From: Gaertneriomyces semiglobifer | Taxonomy: Eukaryota > Chytridiomycota > Chytridiomycetes > Spizellomycetales > Spizellomycetaceae | Assembly (NCBI GenBank): GCA_025558075.1 | Contig: JAHLKF010000034.1 | Coordinates: 1 to 64,000 of the forward strand | DNA length: 64,000 nucleotides | Reading direction: 5' to 3' | Shown: one piece after another, positions 44,791 to 55,009 of the stretch | Numbering within the stretch: position 1 is the stretch's first letter | How the letters are laid out: each line of letters starts with the position of its first letter | The notes under the pieces: generated by a model | The model's input: only the letters and a program-made list of their open reading frames with translations | Told to the model about the DNA's origin: nothing | Databases searched by the model: none | Program-made: the position numbers and the translations under genes

Positions 44791-45561
44791 ATGTGCTCCT
44801 CGACAGTGAGTTCCATCTCTCTCCCAACGAGACGACATAGTTACACCTCGGAATCGTACGCAGAAGAAGCTAGTAACGAAAAGAACGACATGTCGGAGAC
44901 AACTACACGAACCGGACAGATTCATGAAGCCTGTTTTGTTCAAGGTTTTGCCGCCTGCAACGACACAAAGTTTGATCAGTCAGGGCGAGGTGTTGTCTTT
45001 GTTGACAACAGTACACGGGCTGTAGCAGGAGATATAGATTTCGTCGTTGTCCTAAAGGAATCAGTTGTGATGAAGGATCTCTTCCGAGGAACCACTTTCT
45101 GCATGGATAACAGTATGCGGGAAATGACCCTCCCTGTTGGCACCAAGATCTTTTTCGAGCTCACGTCTGAAGACGGAATACGAGTCAATACCGTTAGGAA
45201 AGGGAAGACTCTCACAAAGCTCGAACAAAAGGCGCAGTTCTACACCGCGTTAAAAAATAACCAGCTTCAGCCTCAGCAGAGCACTTCGATAGATTACACG
45301 TTCAATTCCGGGGACATCGTAGTCTTTGCATACAATGGATTCGATCATGTATCCATCGAGCAGGAGGCAAAAGCTTTGCACTTGTCCTATCCGTTAGTCC
45401 CTTGTTGGATCAGCCGACAGGATGTCGCGGCTTGGAAAGCCGAAGCCTGTTTGGAACGAGAGCGCGCAGAACGTGAGAGGGAACGCGCAGAACGTGAGAG
45501 GGAACGCAGAGAACTGCTTGAGGAGATAGAACGGTTGAAAGCTTCACAATTACGATCTTAG
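44791..45561 (+). CDS. Unknown protein with C-terminal charged coiled coil
   Basis: A single exon of 256 residues from ATG 44791; a second ATG lies near residue 34. The middle (about 45-205) looks like a compact beta-rich domain, with VVFVDNSTRAVAGDIDFVVV and TLPVGTKIFFELTSEDGIRV segments. From about 222 a perfectly charged heptad-like run repeats ERERAERERE three times and continues ELLEEIERLK, a single helix or coiled coil. No family recognised. It lies next to the protease block, points away from it and has no intron, so it may belong to the same accessory insertion. Confidence 0.6.
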   Translation: MCSSTVSSISLPTRRHSYTSESYAEEASNEKNDMSETTTRTGQIHEACFVQGFAACNDTKFDQSGRGVVFVDNSTRAVAGDIDFVVVLKESVVMKDLFRGTTFCMDNSMREMTLPVGTKIFFELTSEDGIRVNTVRKGKTLTKLEQKAQFYTALKNNQLQPQQSTSIDYTFNSGDIVVFAYNGFDHVSIEQEAKALHLSYPLVPCWISRQDVAAWKAEACLERERAERERERAERERERRELLEEIERLKASQLRS

Positions 45562-45844
45562 GAGTGAATAGCTCGATCTTTTAGCCTACAATGTAAATAG
45601 TGTGCACAAAATAATAGTTGTTTGGTACGGCTTTTACTTATTGATGTAACAATAGCAGGGCACGCCATTATCATTAAACGTTTCCTAAATTCATCATCAT
45701 CCATCAGTTCGCTGTCCCATCTGCACCAAGGTATCTGGACGCATGGGAAAGTCGTCGGATGCCAACGGGGTCGGTGCAACTTGGCACCCAGTGGACGCCC
45801 CGCAGTCTCTCGCTGGGAAGCAACGAACCGTACTCCGGTGACCT

Positions 45845-46317
45845 TCAAGGATCGTGGGAGAGAAGCAGGGCGTTGACGTTTGCTTCGTTTCCTTCGTTTG
45901 CCTCGTCTGTGTTTTTGATGTTGTTGATGTTGTTGGCGTTGCCATTTTGGCCTTCCGACTGTTCATTCCTTTCCTTAAGCCTGTCTATCATATCCAGCTG
46001 TCCGCCGTTTCTGTAGGTTCCACCGGCAACCACGAGATCCGCGCCGAGCTGGTAGTACGTCTTTTGGAGGAAGTGACAGCTTCCCAACGATTCGCACATC
46101 CTGTTGATAGCCGCGTCAACCGCGGTGCAACCCTTGAGCAAGTTACCGTATTCGTGTCGTACTTCCTCGAAAAAATCATCGTGCTGGTGATGGTGACGTT
46201 GCTCAACGGCAGACCTTGCGTGGACAACGACGCCAGCAGGCCCCTGAGATCGCCCAGCGACACGCGCAGCGTCGTGTTCTTGCCTTTGAGGCTCTTCCCG
46301 TAGACTGGCTTGGACAT
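45845..46317 (-). pseudogene. Frame-disrupted ORF next to the protease relic
   Basis: An ATG at 46317 begins a frame that looks coding for about 45 residues. Near a run of six A (46170-46175 on the plus strand) coding character passes to another frame, which continues with cysteine- and helix-rich sequence to a stop at 45845. The ending is Asn-rich (NANNINNIKN). No intron of plausible length explains the switch, so I read it as a frameshift. The start codon overlaps the stop of the protease frame by one base (TAATG). I recognise no domain. A sequence error is an alternative. Confidence 0.5.
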
Positions 46318-47086
46318 TAGTTACGGTTTGGTTTATTCTTTTTCTTTTGGAAGATTTTGCCAACTGAGACAACTGTTGCGTGCAAAGCACTTCGTAGTAA
46401 GTTGGAGAACGCCCTAAGGCCGTAAGCGGGATCTCTTATCGATAAGAATAATCCATATAGCGCGTAGAAATCCGGCGCAAAGTCGGGGTGGAGAACATAA
46501 TCGTAGGGTATGAGCCCGTATCCTTGACGTCCCCACTTTGCAGAAAACGCATTCGCGAAGATGAAGGCACCTGGGTCGTTGGCCGCGCTGTCGTCGTAAC
46601 CAACTAGTACCGCGGCGTGTCCTCCGTTTTGCTCTTCCTTTGCGAGATCGGGGAGTGGCACTTCCCCCGTTCTGGCAGTCTCGGCCGTCACGAAACAGCA
46701 GAATACAGTGAATCCGAATACGATGGGATACCCGTGCAGGAGCAACCTTTTGATAGCCTTCACGTCCTGAGCGACTGAGATGAAGGACATGCGCTCGTGG
46801 TTCTTTGCGGCCGCCTGTGCGTATTCCGTTGGTTTCGAGAATACCTTCTTGTCGTCGTAAGCCGAGTTGTCCTCCGAGCACACTGACTGCTCTGCCAAGG
46901 CCTTGCATCCGCTGCCAGACTCATTCCTGTGTCTTGCTGGGCGGAGCGTCCCTCCAACATACGCCCCTTATAGTACAGGTGGAATCGGCTGGGGGCAAAA
47001 TCCGTTAACGCGTGCCTTTGCCTCACGGCTCTGATGCAATAAGCGATGGCATTTGCGGCACACGCACCGCAAGAGCCCCGGTCCAA
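46317..47086 (-). pseudogene. Papain-like (C1-type) cysteine protease relic
   Basis: Two overlapping frames carry the parts of a papain-like fold. The frame ending at 46760 holds DRGSCGACAANAIAY, with the catalytic Cys codon at about 47069-47071, and SRFHLYYKGRM. The frame 46898-46317 holds GGHAAVLVGYDD (catalytic His at about 46617-46619) and FANAFSAKWGRQGYG (Asn at about 46551-46553). Coding character moves between frames within 46901-46920, too short for an intron. A TAG at 47090-47092 lies just before the Cys frame, unless that is a splice acceptor (TCATAG). The compact form, without an inhibitory propeptide I can see, is closer to bacterial and large-DNA-virus C1-like proteases than to fungal vacuolar ones. 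It is probably non-functional. Confidence 0.6.
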
Positions 47087-47147
47087 TATCTATGAGGGGT
47101 GCGTGGGAAGCGAATGGCTGGATGGGAGAGGAGTAGGAAGATCGCCG

Positions 47148-47474
47148 CTATCGAGCGGCAGAGATGCAGATGATTTCACTGTCGGCCACCCCATCCTCGA
47201 AAACATAATTCAAATTGTAGGTGGATAGCGGAATCCCGCACATGGCATCTCGCGTAGCATTCAGATTTTTGGCCACTATCTGCTTGGCATCGGGATCCCG
47301 GCTGCCGTTGATGGCAGTCTCGTTGCCGAGTGAGACCGTGAGTCCGTCACGCACAGCGATGCTACCGAATCCTTTCCTTATCAGCAGTTCCATTGGGTTA
47401 AATTTATTTCTGTATGTTGGTTGATGGGCAGGCGCGGATACAGTTATCGATAATAACAGGCTGAACCCAACCAT
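47148..47474 (-). CDS. Short ORF with signal-like N-terminus, upstream of protease relic
   Basis: 108 codons from ATG 47474, beginning MVGFSLLLSITVSAPAH, which resembles a short secretion signal; an inner ATG gives MELLIRKGF. The rest has no domain I know. It ends 62 bp before the protease Cys frame on the same strand. It may be the first part of the same gene, joined by an intron (a donor-like GTGGCC sits near 47192), or a separate small gene of the same block. Confidence 0.4.
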   Translation of the reverse strand: MVGFSLLLSITVSAPAHQPTYRNKFNPMELLIRKGFGSIAVRDGLTVSLGNETAINGSRDPDAKQIVAKNLNATRDAMCGIPLSTYNLNYVFEDGVADSEIICISAAR

Positions 47475-48148
47475 TGTTGTTCATCGGTCCGTGTAATAGA
47501 GTAGGTGAAGTCTTTATGGGAGTATCGAATGAGTTGCGGAGCTTTGCCCTTCCCACCCAAAGCTTTGAACACTTTTTGGAGAAACATTTACATCTTTACA
47601 CAAGGATGCTATAATTGCCCGTACCATCACACAAGATCTACAGTTCTCTCTGAACTTCCATCTCTATGGTTCTCGCCGACTCCAGAGCGATATCTGAACA
47701 AAGCGCAGCCGCGTAATTCAACAAACCACAAAAGCGGAGCGCAGGAAAGGTTGAAAGTAGTGATACTGTGGGTGGGAGTGCCACGGCAGCACTGGCCTGC
47801 AGCGTTCACAACCGATACATGTCGCCGTAGAGAGGGCGAACCAATAAAATACATCTGTTGAAGACCGTTTTCCTTCCAACATCGGCCTTTGCCAACACCG
47901 CCTCCGGTTTTGCTCTTCTGACTTTCTGCCACAGACTCCTCCGATACATGTAACGCCGGGCAGCAAGTAAGCGCCGATGCGGTCTTCAATTAGCCATTCT
48001 CGTCTGGGGTCGACAGCGCAGCAGGAGGGTCATGCATGTCCGACCACAGTGTCAGCCGAGTCCACAGCGTTGACTCGTTCCCACGACGGACGGTTGATGC
48101 AATTCCGCCCCGCATCGTTGGGAGGTAACCACAGCCGTCTTCAGACAT
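47475..48148. other. Intergenic region
   Basis: 674 bp between two minus-strand genes. Frames here are short, and those at 47505-47989 are antisense mirrors of each other without a domain. No repeat or RNA gene seen. Confidence 0.35.
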
Positions 48149-48969
48149 CTATTCATCATCCATCTCATCGTCATCCCCACATTCTCGTTCGCTCACCCTA
48201 ACTTTTTTGGACTTTGCTGCTCGATAAAGCGCGATGGCATTTTCTCGCTCACTTAACACCAGTTGTCTCTCGTACTCTGGCAGGTCCCGCAGTTTCCTCT
48301 TCCGCCCAACTTTCTCAAAGTTATCCGTCTCATTCGTCTCTCGCATCTTCTTCTTCTCGTCAGTTCTGTCCTCGTCTTTGGCCAACTCCAGTTGCCGCAG
48401 CTTCTCAGTCGCAGCAGCTTTTGCGGCTGGACCACGTAATTTGGGAACAACACTGATGCTCGGAGGCTGCTGTACCACCTGACCAAACTTGACCTCATCT
48501 TTCAGCGCCTTTTCCTTGCGGTATCCGACAGATTCTTCATCATCAGAGTCATCCTTTTTGTGGGCTTTCTTCTTGGAAGCTTTCTTGGCCGAGAGATATG
48601 CTTTCCGTTTCTGGCGAGTTTTGGACACCGCTTGTGCAGCAGCATTTAATGCATGCCGTACTGAATCATCAACACGACGGGAGTAGGCTGCCAAGCTTTC
48701 ATTTGGTAGTTTGGGTATCTTCAGCTCCTCTGCAGGCATCACCAATTAAACGACGGTAGCGGTACATGGACAGTGCACTTCTTACCCTCTTTGCGCTTTT
48801 GTTCTCCTTCTTGTTTCCGCTTCTCCACTGCGTTTTGTGCTGCAAGGAGGAATCGGTACTTCCTCGGCATGTCATTTTGCGAATCCGAGTTCTTTGGGGC
48901 GAGGTCTCTCGGCGTAGTGTCCTGGTTGGTTTTCTGCCTCGGCCGACGGTTGATACCTTTGCCCACCAT
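48149..48969 (-). CDS. CCDC137-like basic coiled-coil nucleolar protein
   Basis: Two exons (48969-48786, 48729-48149; intron 48730-48785, 56 bp) give 254 residues. The protein is strongly basic and helical. It has MPRKYRFLLAAQNAVEKRK near residue 35, IPKLPNESLAAYSRRVDDSV, a KAYLSAKKASKKKAHKK patch, and an acidic DDSDDEES stretch. The order of a PRKxR segment, an IP-x-LPNESxxxYxRRV segment and Lys-rich tails fits the CCDC137 family of nucleolar/chromosome-periphery proteins. The gene is divergent to the RWD protein with 229 bp between starts. Confidence 0.65.
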
Positions 48970-49198
48970 CCTGCTGTTGGAGCAACTCAATAATAGACGA
49001 CGTGAATTACGGGTATAGGCCTGCGATGTGTTCAGTGACCAGAATTGTGAACGGGGAAAAAAAATTGTGAACCAGGCGTCCGATTGAACTACGGCGATCT
49101 TTTGGTTCACAGAATTCAGCATCAACTCATTGTACAGGAGTTGAGAACTACACACAGCCAGAAAGAAGAGGAGTGCATTACGGTATAAAATAGGGACC

Positions 49199-50058
49199 AT
49201 GACGGATTATTCAGAAGGTATGCTCAGACGTCTTGTTGAACCCCTTGGACTTTTTGGGAATCTGAACATTGGCGTGTATCAGAGCAAGCAAATGAGCTGG
49301 AAGCACTCCGATCTATCTTTCCGGATGAGTTTGAAGAACTCGATTCCGGGCCGCCGGCACATTTTACAATTGCCGTCTCCCCTGATCCTTTCGCCATTGA
49401 GTCCCTCGCAGACGCAGATGGCAACCTTCCTGAGGCCTCACTGAAATTGGACATAACATATACCGATACATACCCAGATAGTGCACCAGTAATATCACTG
49501 GAAGAGATTGTGGGATTGGACGATGATGAAGCGATCCTCCTCCGCGGTTCGCTAAATGCCACAGTAGAAGAGAGCATGGGTATGGCGATGGTGTTTAGTA
49601 TGGCAAGCGCTGCGAAAGAGAATTTCGAACGGATATTACTGGAGAGGGAAGAAACTAGAAAACGAGAGGAGGCGGAACGTGCAGCTGCCGAAGAAGAAGC
49701 CGAACGCCAACGCCTATCCGGGTCTCGCGTAACCAAGGAGTCCTTTGAGGCCTGGAAAGCAGGGTTTTTGGCTGAAATCTCACAAATACTGAAGTCCAAA
49801 GGAGAAGATGCCCTGACACCAGCAATGAAAACAGTTGCGTCTGTTGCGGGTATGCTAGAATCGTCCAAGAAGAAGGCAGGCAAGCTCACTGGCCGCGAGC
49901 AGTTTATGAAGAACCGAGGGTTAGCCACCAGTGATGTTGGTATGATGGACGAAGGTGACGTGGCAGTAGATGTAGAACTCTTTGAAGGAATGGAGGATCT
50001 GGACATCGATGATGAAGACGAGGATCAGGTAGTAAGAAACTTTGGAGAGGATGACTGA
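49199..50058 (+). CDS. RWD-domain protein, RWDD1/Gir2 type
   Basis: Two exons (49199-49217, 49283-50058; intron 49218-49282) give 264 residues; the first exon codes only six. The RWD domain spans residues about 5-125: NELEALRSIFPDEFEEL, LKLDITYTDTYPDSAPVISL and LEREETRKREE leading into an Ala/Glu helix. Then comes the family-specific SRVTKESFEAWKAGFLAE and KLTGREQFMKN, as in RWDD1/DFRP2 and yeast Gir2. The C-terminus is acidic. These proteins bind and stabilise DRG-type GTPases (Rbg2) and, in yeast, Gcn1, linking translation and amino-acid stress. Confidence 0.88.
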
Positions 50059-50173
50059 GGCAGCCAAGTGTATCGAGGCGGTTCTGTACATAGCATTTTA
50101 TCAATGATTTTAGATTGTAGACCTTTCTATTGTTGCCGAGTGGATAATCTTCCTTCAGAGTAGGCTGCCCATG

Positions 50174-50443
50174 CTATACTTCATCCTCGTCTTCCGTCTC
50201 AGCTTCCTCAAAGTCATCCGCTGCATCGGTTCCATTCGCGGCCGCCTGCATTTCCTTGGTCAATACTTCGTTGAGTTCCGCCCGTACTGCATCAATTGCT
50301 TTCCGTAACTCAGAGACATAAGTTGTGTACGGTACCGATGTGGAATCGCTGGACGATGGCTGGTGAGGCAGCATGTGAGTCGTTGTGAACTTTACATTAG
50401 AAGACGCCGAATAGCTGGCGACCACAGCCGGTTGCGTCGACAT
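50174..50443 (-). CDS. Gon7-like subunit of the EKC/KEOPS complex
   Basis: A single exon of 89 residues from ATG 50443. The short protein has VVASYSASSNVKFTTTHMLP, a Ser-rich link, then YTTYVSELRKAIDAVRAELN and EVLTKEM, ending in an acidic tail. That is the Gon7 layout: an N-terminal beta part, a YxxxLRxxVxxLQxxIN helix, an LTxxM end and an acidic tail. KEOPS makes the t6A37 modification of ANN-decoding tRNAs, and Gon7 stabilises Pcc1/Kae1. The family is very divergent, so this rests on layout and a short helix match. Confidence 0.55.
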   Translation of the reverse strand: MSTQPAVVASYSASSNVKFTTTHMLPHQPSSSDSTSVPYTTYVSELRKAIDAVRAELNEVLTKEMQAAANGTDAADDFEEAETEDEDEV

Positions 50444-50712
50444 GGTTGACAATAACAGCGTTGAATGTTTTTGGCTGTGACGGTTCGCCGTGCTTGTTTT
50501 CGTCGACCAAGATTCGTTTTTCCAAATCCTCAGCGATTATATCGACCAACGCGAATTTCGTCCAGATCCTCTCTCACCCACAGCAACTTGTCAAACGCTC
50601 CATCTAAAAAACGACTTTCCGGATCCGTCGGGGGCCTACTATTCCATTGACTGAGCCGCAGAGTCCTTGAATTGCAAGTTCGACAAGGGAATTTCTGATA
50701 AAAGCACAAGCA

Positions 50713-51853
50713 ATGGCGGAAGCCGTCCTCGCGTCGTCAACGTCAACCCGTCTGGAACCTTTCCTTTTATTATCCAAGAGCGCCAAAGGTGCGGCGTGCG
50801 TTCAACTAATTCAAGATGTCCTCGCGGCGCCAGGGGTCTATGTCTTCTCAGAATTACTGGAAATGCCAAATGTGCAAGAGGTATGGAGTCTGAGGGCCTT
50901 CTGCCAGGCACTGTGGATTTAAAGCCTTATGCTGGTCAGCTTGTAACTGACTCAAACGCTGTTACGCCATGTAGCTACGGCAGGATGCAAAGTACGAACC
51001 ATACCTGAGGTTGCTGGAGCTGTTTGCGTATGGAACATACCCGGACTTCATAGGTAATTGACAATTCAATCTTGGTTTTGCTATTGGACTGCGAGTACTT
51101 ATACTTGAATGCCAGCCCAAGCATCAACCTTGCCATCATTGAGCGCCATCCAACTTCGTAAACTGCGGCACCTCTCGATGGTGACATTGTCCAGCGACTG
51201 CCGTGTACGTGATGCACAGACCTATCGCACACCACTCAGATTGAGAACATTCTAATCAGGTTATTCACAGTCGCTTGCATATGATATGCTGCTCGACTAC
51301 TTACAAATATCCAATGTCCGTGAACTTGAAGATTTAATCATTGATGCGATATATCAGGAGCTCATCAAGGGAAAGCTAGACCAGAAGAAGAAGTGCTTGG
51401 AGGTAGAGTACGCCATGGGACGAGATGTAAGGCCAGAGCAGGTAGACAGTCTTATAAGCACGCTGGGAACATGGTGAGTTGAGCGTCACGACTTTCTCAT
51501 ACGGACGCCTATCACTAAGGTCTTCTGTAATCAGGGCGAAAACGTCTGAGAACGTGCTTGCTGCCATCGACGAGCAGATCACCAAGATTGCAGAAGCATC
51601 TAAAGCCCAGGCACGCGAAACACAAGATTACGAAGCGCTGGTAGCAGGTCAGAAGATGGGACTGCGGCACAAGGGCGTGAACTCGTTTTCAAGTAAGTGG
51701 CTACACTGAATTCTTTATCACCCGCCGGAGGAACAGCTTTGCAGAAACTTGTTACTAACGCTCCCCGTGTGCCCTTGCCTATCAACAGAACCTTCATCAG
51801 CAGGCGATTCATCCCGTCGACCGCCGCTAGTTGGGTCCCGTGTCCAAAGCTAG
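50713..51853 (+). CDS. COP9 signalosome subunit 7 (CSN7)
   Basis: Six exons (50713-50880, 50975-51053, 51116-51204, 51271-51473, 51535-51692, 51789-51853) total 762 nt, 253 residues. The PCI domain carries [71 protein letters not shown] and [21 protein letters not shown], the standard CSN7 course. After it an Ala/Gln-rich helix ends the protein. CSN removes Nedd8 from cullins. S. cerevisiae lacks a canonical CSN while many other fungi keep it. The gene shares its upstream region (269 bp) with the Gon7-like gene and converges with the IQ-motif gene. Confidence 0.92.
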
Positions 51854-51913
51854 AAAATCTATTTCTACCTGTACATATACTTTGCGTATTTCCGTCTCGC
51901 CGTTTGCTTGATC

Positions 51914-54568
51914 CTACTGCTCCGGGCCGTTGTGACCACTTATTCCCGGCAACTTCTTGTATTTTTGGATTGTGGGCGCTCGGTTGCCTGTAACGCTAAT
52001 GGGAGTTCTGGGCTTAGCTTCAGACTGCGCCTTTAGCTTTATTTTAAGGTCGAGCGCTTTGTCCAGGAGCTGTAATGCGTAGCATTAGTTACATATATAA
52101 AAGAGATGAGAATATGCTGCCGACGGGCTACAACGCGCATACCTGCAGCTTTTGCGCCTTCAGAGTCTCATTCTCCTTTTGAAGCCGGGTTAGCTTCTCT
52201 TCGGTTGTCTGAAGCTTGAGCTTCCACGGGTCAATAGATGTCGCTGCGTAGCTTAAGCCCTTGACAAAGTTCCATGTTAGCGACCTAATCGCTGCATTTG
52301 CACAACCAAACGACAGGAGACTTACAGCATTCCTCTCTTCAACTTCACCTAGCTTACTTTCTAATTTGTGAATGCTCAACTTCAGCTCATCCACAAACTT
52401 GGTTAATTCGATTTTCTCTTCCTGTAAAGTCTCAATCTTTGAATGCAATGACTGAACAGTTGTCTGAAGTTCAGTGTTTTTCGAGGTCAGTCGTTGGATA
52501 GAAATTAGGTGTAGCTGCCGGTCCGTTTCCAAGTTTTGTATCCTCGTTTGCAACTGCAAAATGCGGAAACATACGGTGAGTATCTTCTATACCAATAACG
52601 AGTGCCCGTTAAACGTACGTGAGACTGTTCACTAGTCAATAAATCAATTTGCATCTGCATCGCCATGATGGTTGATGGGATGCTCTGTGAAAACTGCGAC
52701 CGCTCACGCTGCATGACGGACGGTAGAGCGACAGGAGTTTCGGCAATTTGATATACCGGGGCAGGCGATGCATCAATTGTTTCTATTGTCCGAGGGCGAG
52801 AGGTCAACTGTTGTCTAGGTTCTGCAACCTCCTCTTGCACTCTGTCTCCATGATCAGCGTCATCGTCATCAGCTGTCTCATCGTCTATATCCACATGATG
52901 ATTCTGCGACCGCGCTTGTTTGTACCACCTTTGGATCTTACTAGCAGCCACTGCCTCCTCTTCTGCAAGAGGTGCATCGCTTGGTTCTTCCATGGTTGAG
53001 TCTAAAGGGTCAGGAACCGCCGCTTCGTCCACATGGTCAGGCTCCTCCTCCTCGCTTCGTTCGCTCGCCCACGTAGTCTTTAAAGACTCCTCCATAACAT
53101 CGCTTGCTGTCCTTTCTGCCGACGTTGCCACATCCTCTGACGTATGCGTTGCATTACTGCTCTTTTGTGCTTTATACCATTGTTGTATTTTTACAGCCGC
53201 TTCCTCTTTGATCTCGTCAGATCCAATTTCCTCATCGCGTTCAGTCCTTTCGCCTTTACTAACTGTCGCCAATTCCTCAGCGTCACTTTCGTCAGTTATA
53301 TCACCTCCGCGGGTACTTTTATACCATGTCTGGATTTTTGTGGCAGCAACATTGCGGCCTCTGGCTATCGCAATGAATTCGGCTTCACTTTGTTGCGCGT
53401 GCTCTGGCGCCTCACTGGGCGGAGTAATTGCTCTACTTGCGGTACGACTACTAACGCTGCGCGCTCTACTATGCGACTGCCGCTCTGCGAGAGGCGACCG
53501 CGGGACGGGCAGTCCAGCTTCAGTCTCAGTGTGTTGATCTTCCTGCTTTGAATCACCAGCTTCATCAGCTGAAGCGATTTTATTCGATGCACGACTGCTA
53601 ATGCTGCGCGCCCTACTATGCGACCGCTGCTCTGTAAGAGGCGGCGAAGCGACAGCCAGTCCCACTTCGGCTTCAGTTCGCTGACCTTCTCCTTCCGAAT
53701 CACGAGCTTCCCCAGCCGACGCGATTCTATTCGACGCACGACTGCTAATGCTCCGCGATCTACTTCGCGAGGGCATATCAACAGGCGGTACGACTGGCGC
53801 AGGTGTTCCAGATCGGTAATGCGATTGGGGCCGCGATACCGGCAAACTCTGCGCGTCTGTGGCATCTTCTGCGGCTGCAATGGATGCAAGCGATTGATGA
53901 ACATCTACTAGCGCTCCCTCATCATACTCTCTAGAAACCGGCGCTGTCTGGTTTTGTTGCTGCGTAGGCTCTGTGGATTTAGGTGCAGATTGCGTTCTAC
54001 CGAGTTCAGGTTCCGATATCGCATCTACATCATTTTCCTCGTGCATCTCGCTTCCGTCATTTTCATTGTCCTCCTCCTCCACCCCAGTGGTTTCCGAAGT
54101 GGAGGGATTGTCGAGAGCACGTTCTGATCCGGTTTGAATGGTTTTCTCATCATCAAGACGGGTACTACCCTCAGCCTCGAGCGGAATGGCTTGTGAGGGC
54201 TCCAGGTCGTTCCCGACAGAACCTTCTGACACACCCCGCGGCGCCTCTAGCTGCGTAGAACTCTCCTCGACTTCTCTGGTATCCTCCTGGGTATTATCCG
54301 CTTCATCAATATCCATTTTCCCACTGTCGGCTTCATCCATCGGTACTTCCGTTTTCGTCAGCTCTGCAGGCTCCTGCTCCTCAGCCTCATACTCGTCAGC
54401 GGTCCCGTCTGTCAAGGGGTGGGCACTAGATATTTCCTCGTCATTGTCGTCATCCGCTTCACCGACGTCGGTTTGCGCGACGTCGCCTTCTTCGCGTGTA
54501 ATGGTTTCATCTTCCATGTCGGCAATCTGCTCGGCCGCGGCTGGTGTTGTGCTGTCAGTATCCTCCAT
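51914..54568 (-). CDS. IQ-motif, SR-repeat and coiled-coil protein
   Basis: Four exons (54568-52619, 52553-52326, 52259-52143, 52069-51914) total 2451 nt, 816 residues. One 66-bp intron (52260-52325) is in frame. The first 250 residues are highly acidic (Glu/Asp/Thr). Three imperfect repeats of about 45 residues (about 260-375) each contain an SRARSISSRASNKIASA-like core. Three short IQ-like units follow near residues 406, 456 and 539, AATKIQTWYK, AAVKIQQWYK and AASKIQRWYK, each a likely calmodulin-binding helix. The C-terminal 170 residues form a coiled coil (TSKNTELQTTVQSLHSKIET and similar) and a basic tail. Such proteins are often centrosomal or cytoskeletal scaffolds; the actual role is unknown. 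Confidence 0.78.
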
Positions 54569-55009
54569 AGTCCCTGCCGCCGTGAGAAGTGTGCTGGCAA
54601 CCTGCGCAATTTATGGGTAATGACCTCAGTGGGTCGCCACACATGCTGGCTATGGTTATTTTAGGTAACATTCAGGGTCAACGATCGACATGAACGAAGC
54701 CGGAGATTTAGGTGCCCGGCAAGTTTTACCGACATGCCGCGGAGAAGTAGAAAGGGAAGTCACGATCTGACAACCAAAATAGAAATATGATTCCCATCTT
54801 CAATTGAAAAATAACAATGCCTTAAATGTGCTAGCAATTACATATGTGAGAGTCAACAACTATTTTGTCTATCATTTAGCATCATGTGGGGGTAATCCGG
54901 GGTGTCAGATAGCTCAGCGCCTCGTCCAGGCTTACGTGGTCACTTATCCAACTGTTAACGAAAGGGGGATGAGTTGGGGTATCCACGAGGCGGCACTCTC
55001 ACTTGCCAC
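54569..55009. other. Intergenic region
   Basis: 441 bp upstream of the IQ-motif gene and past the end of the Vip1-type gene (both minus strand). One short open frame (54804-55055) has no supporting feature. Nothing else is seen. Confidence 0.35.

Noticed and set aside
53144..53551. Plus-strand ORFs across the IQ-motif gene
   Set aside because: Antisense shadows of Ser/Glu-rich repeat codons.
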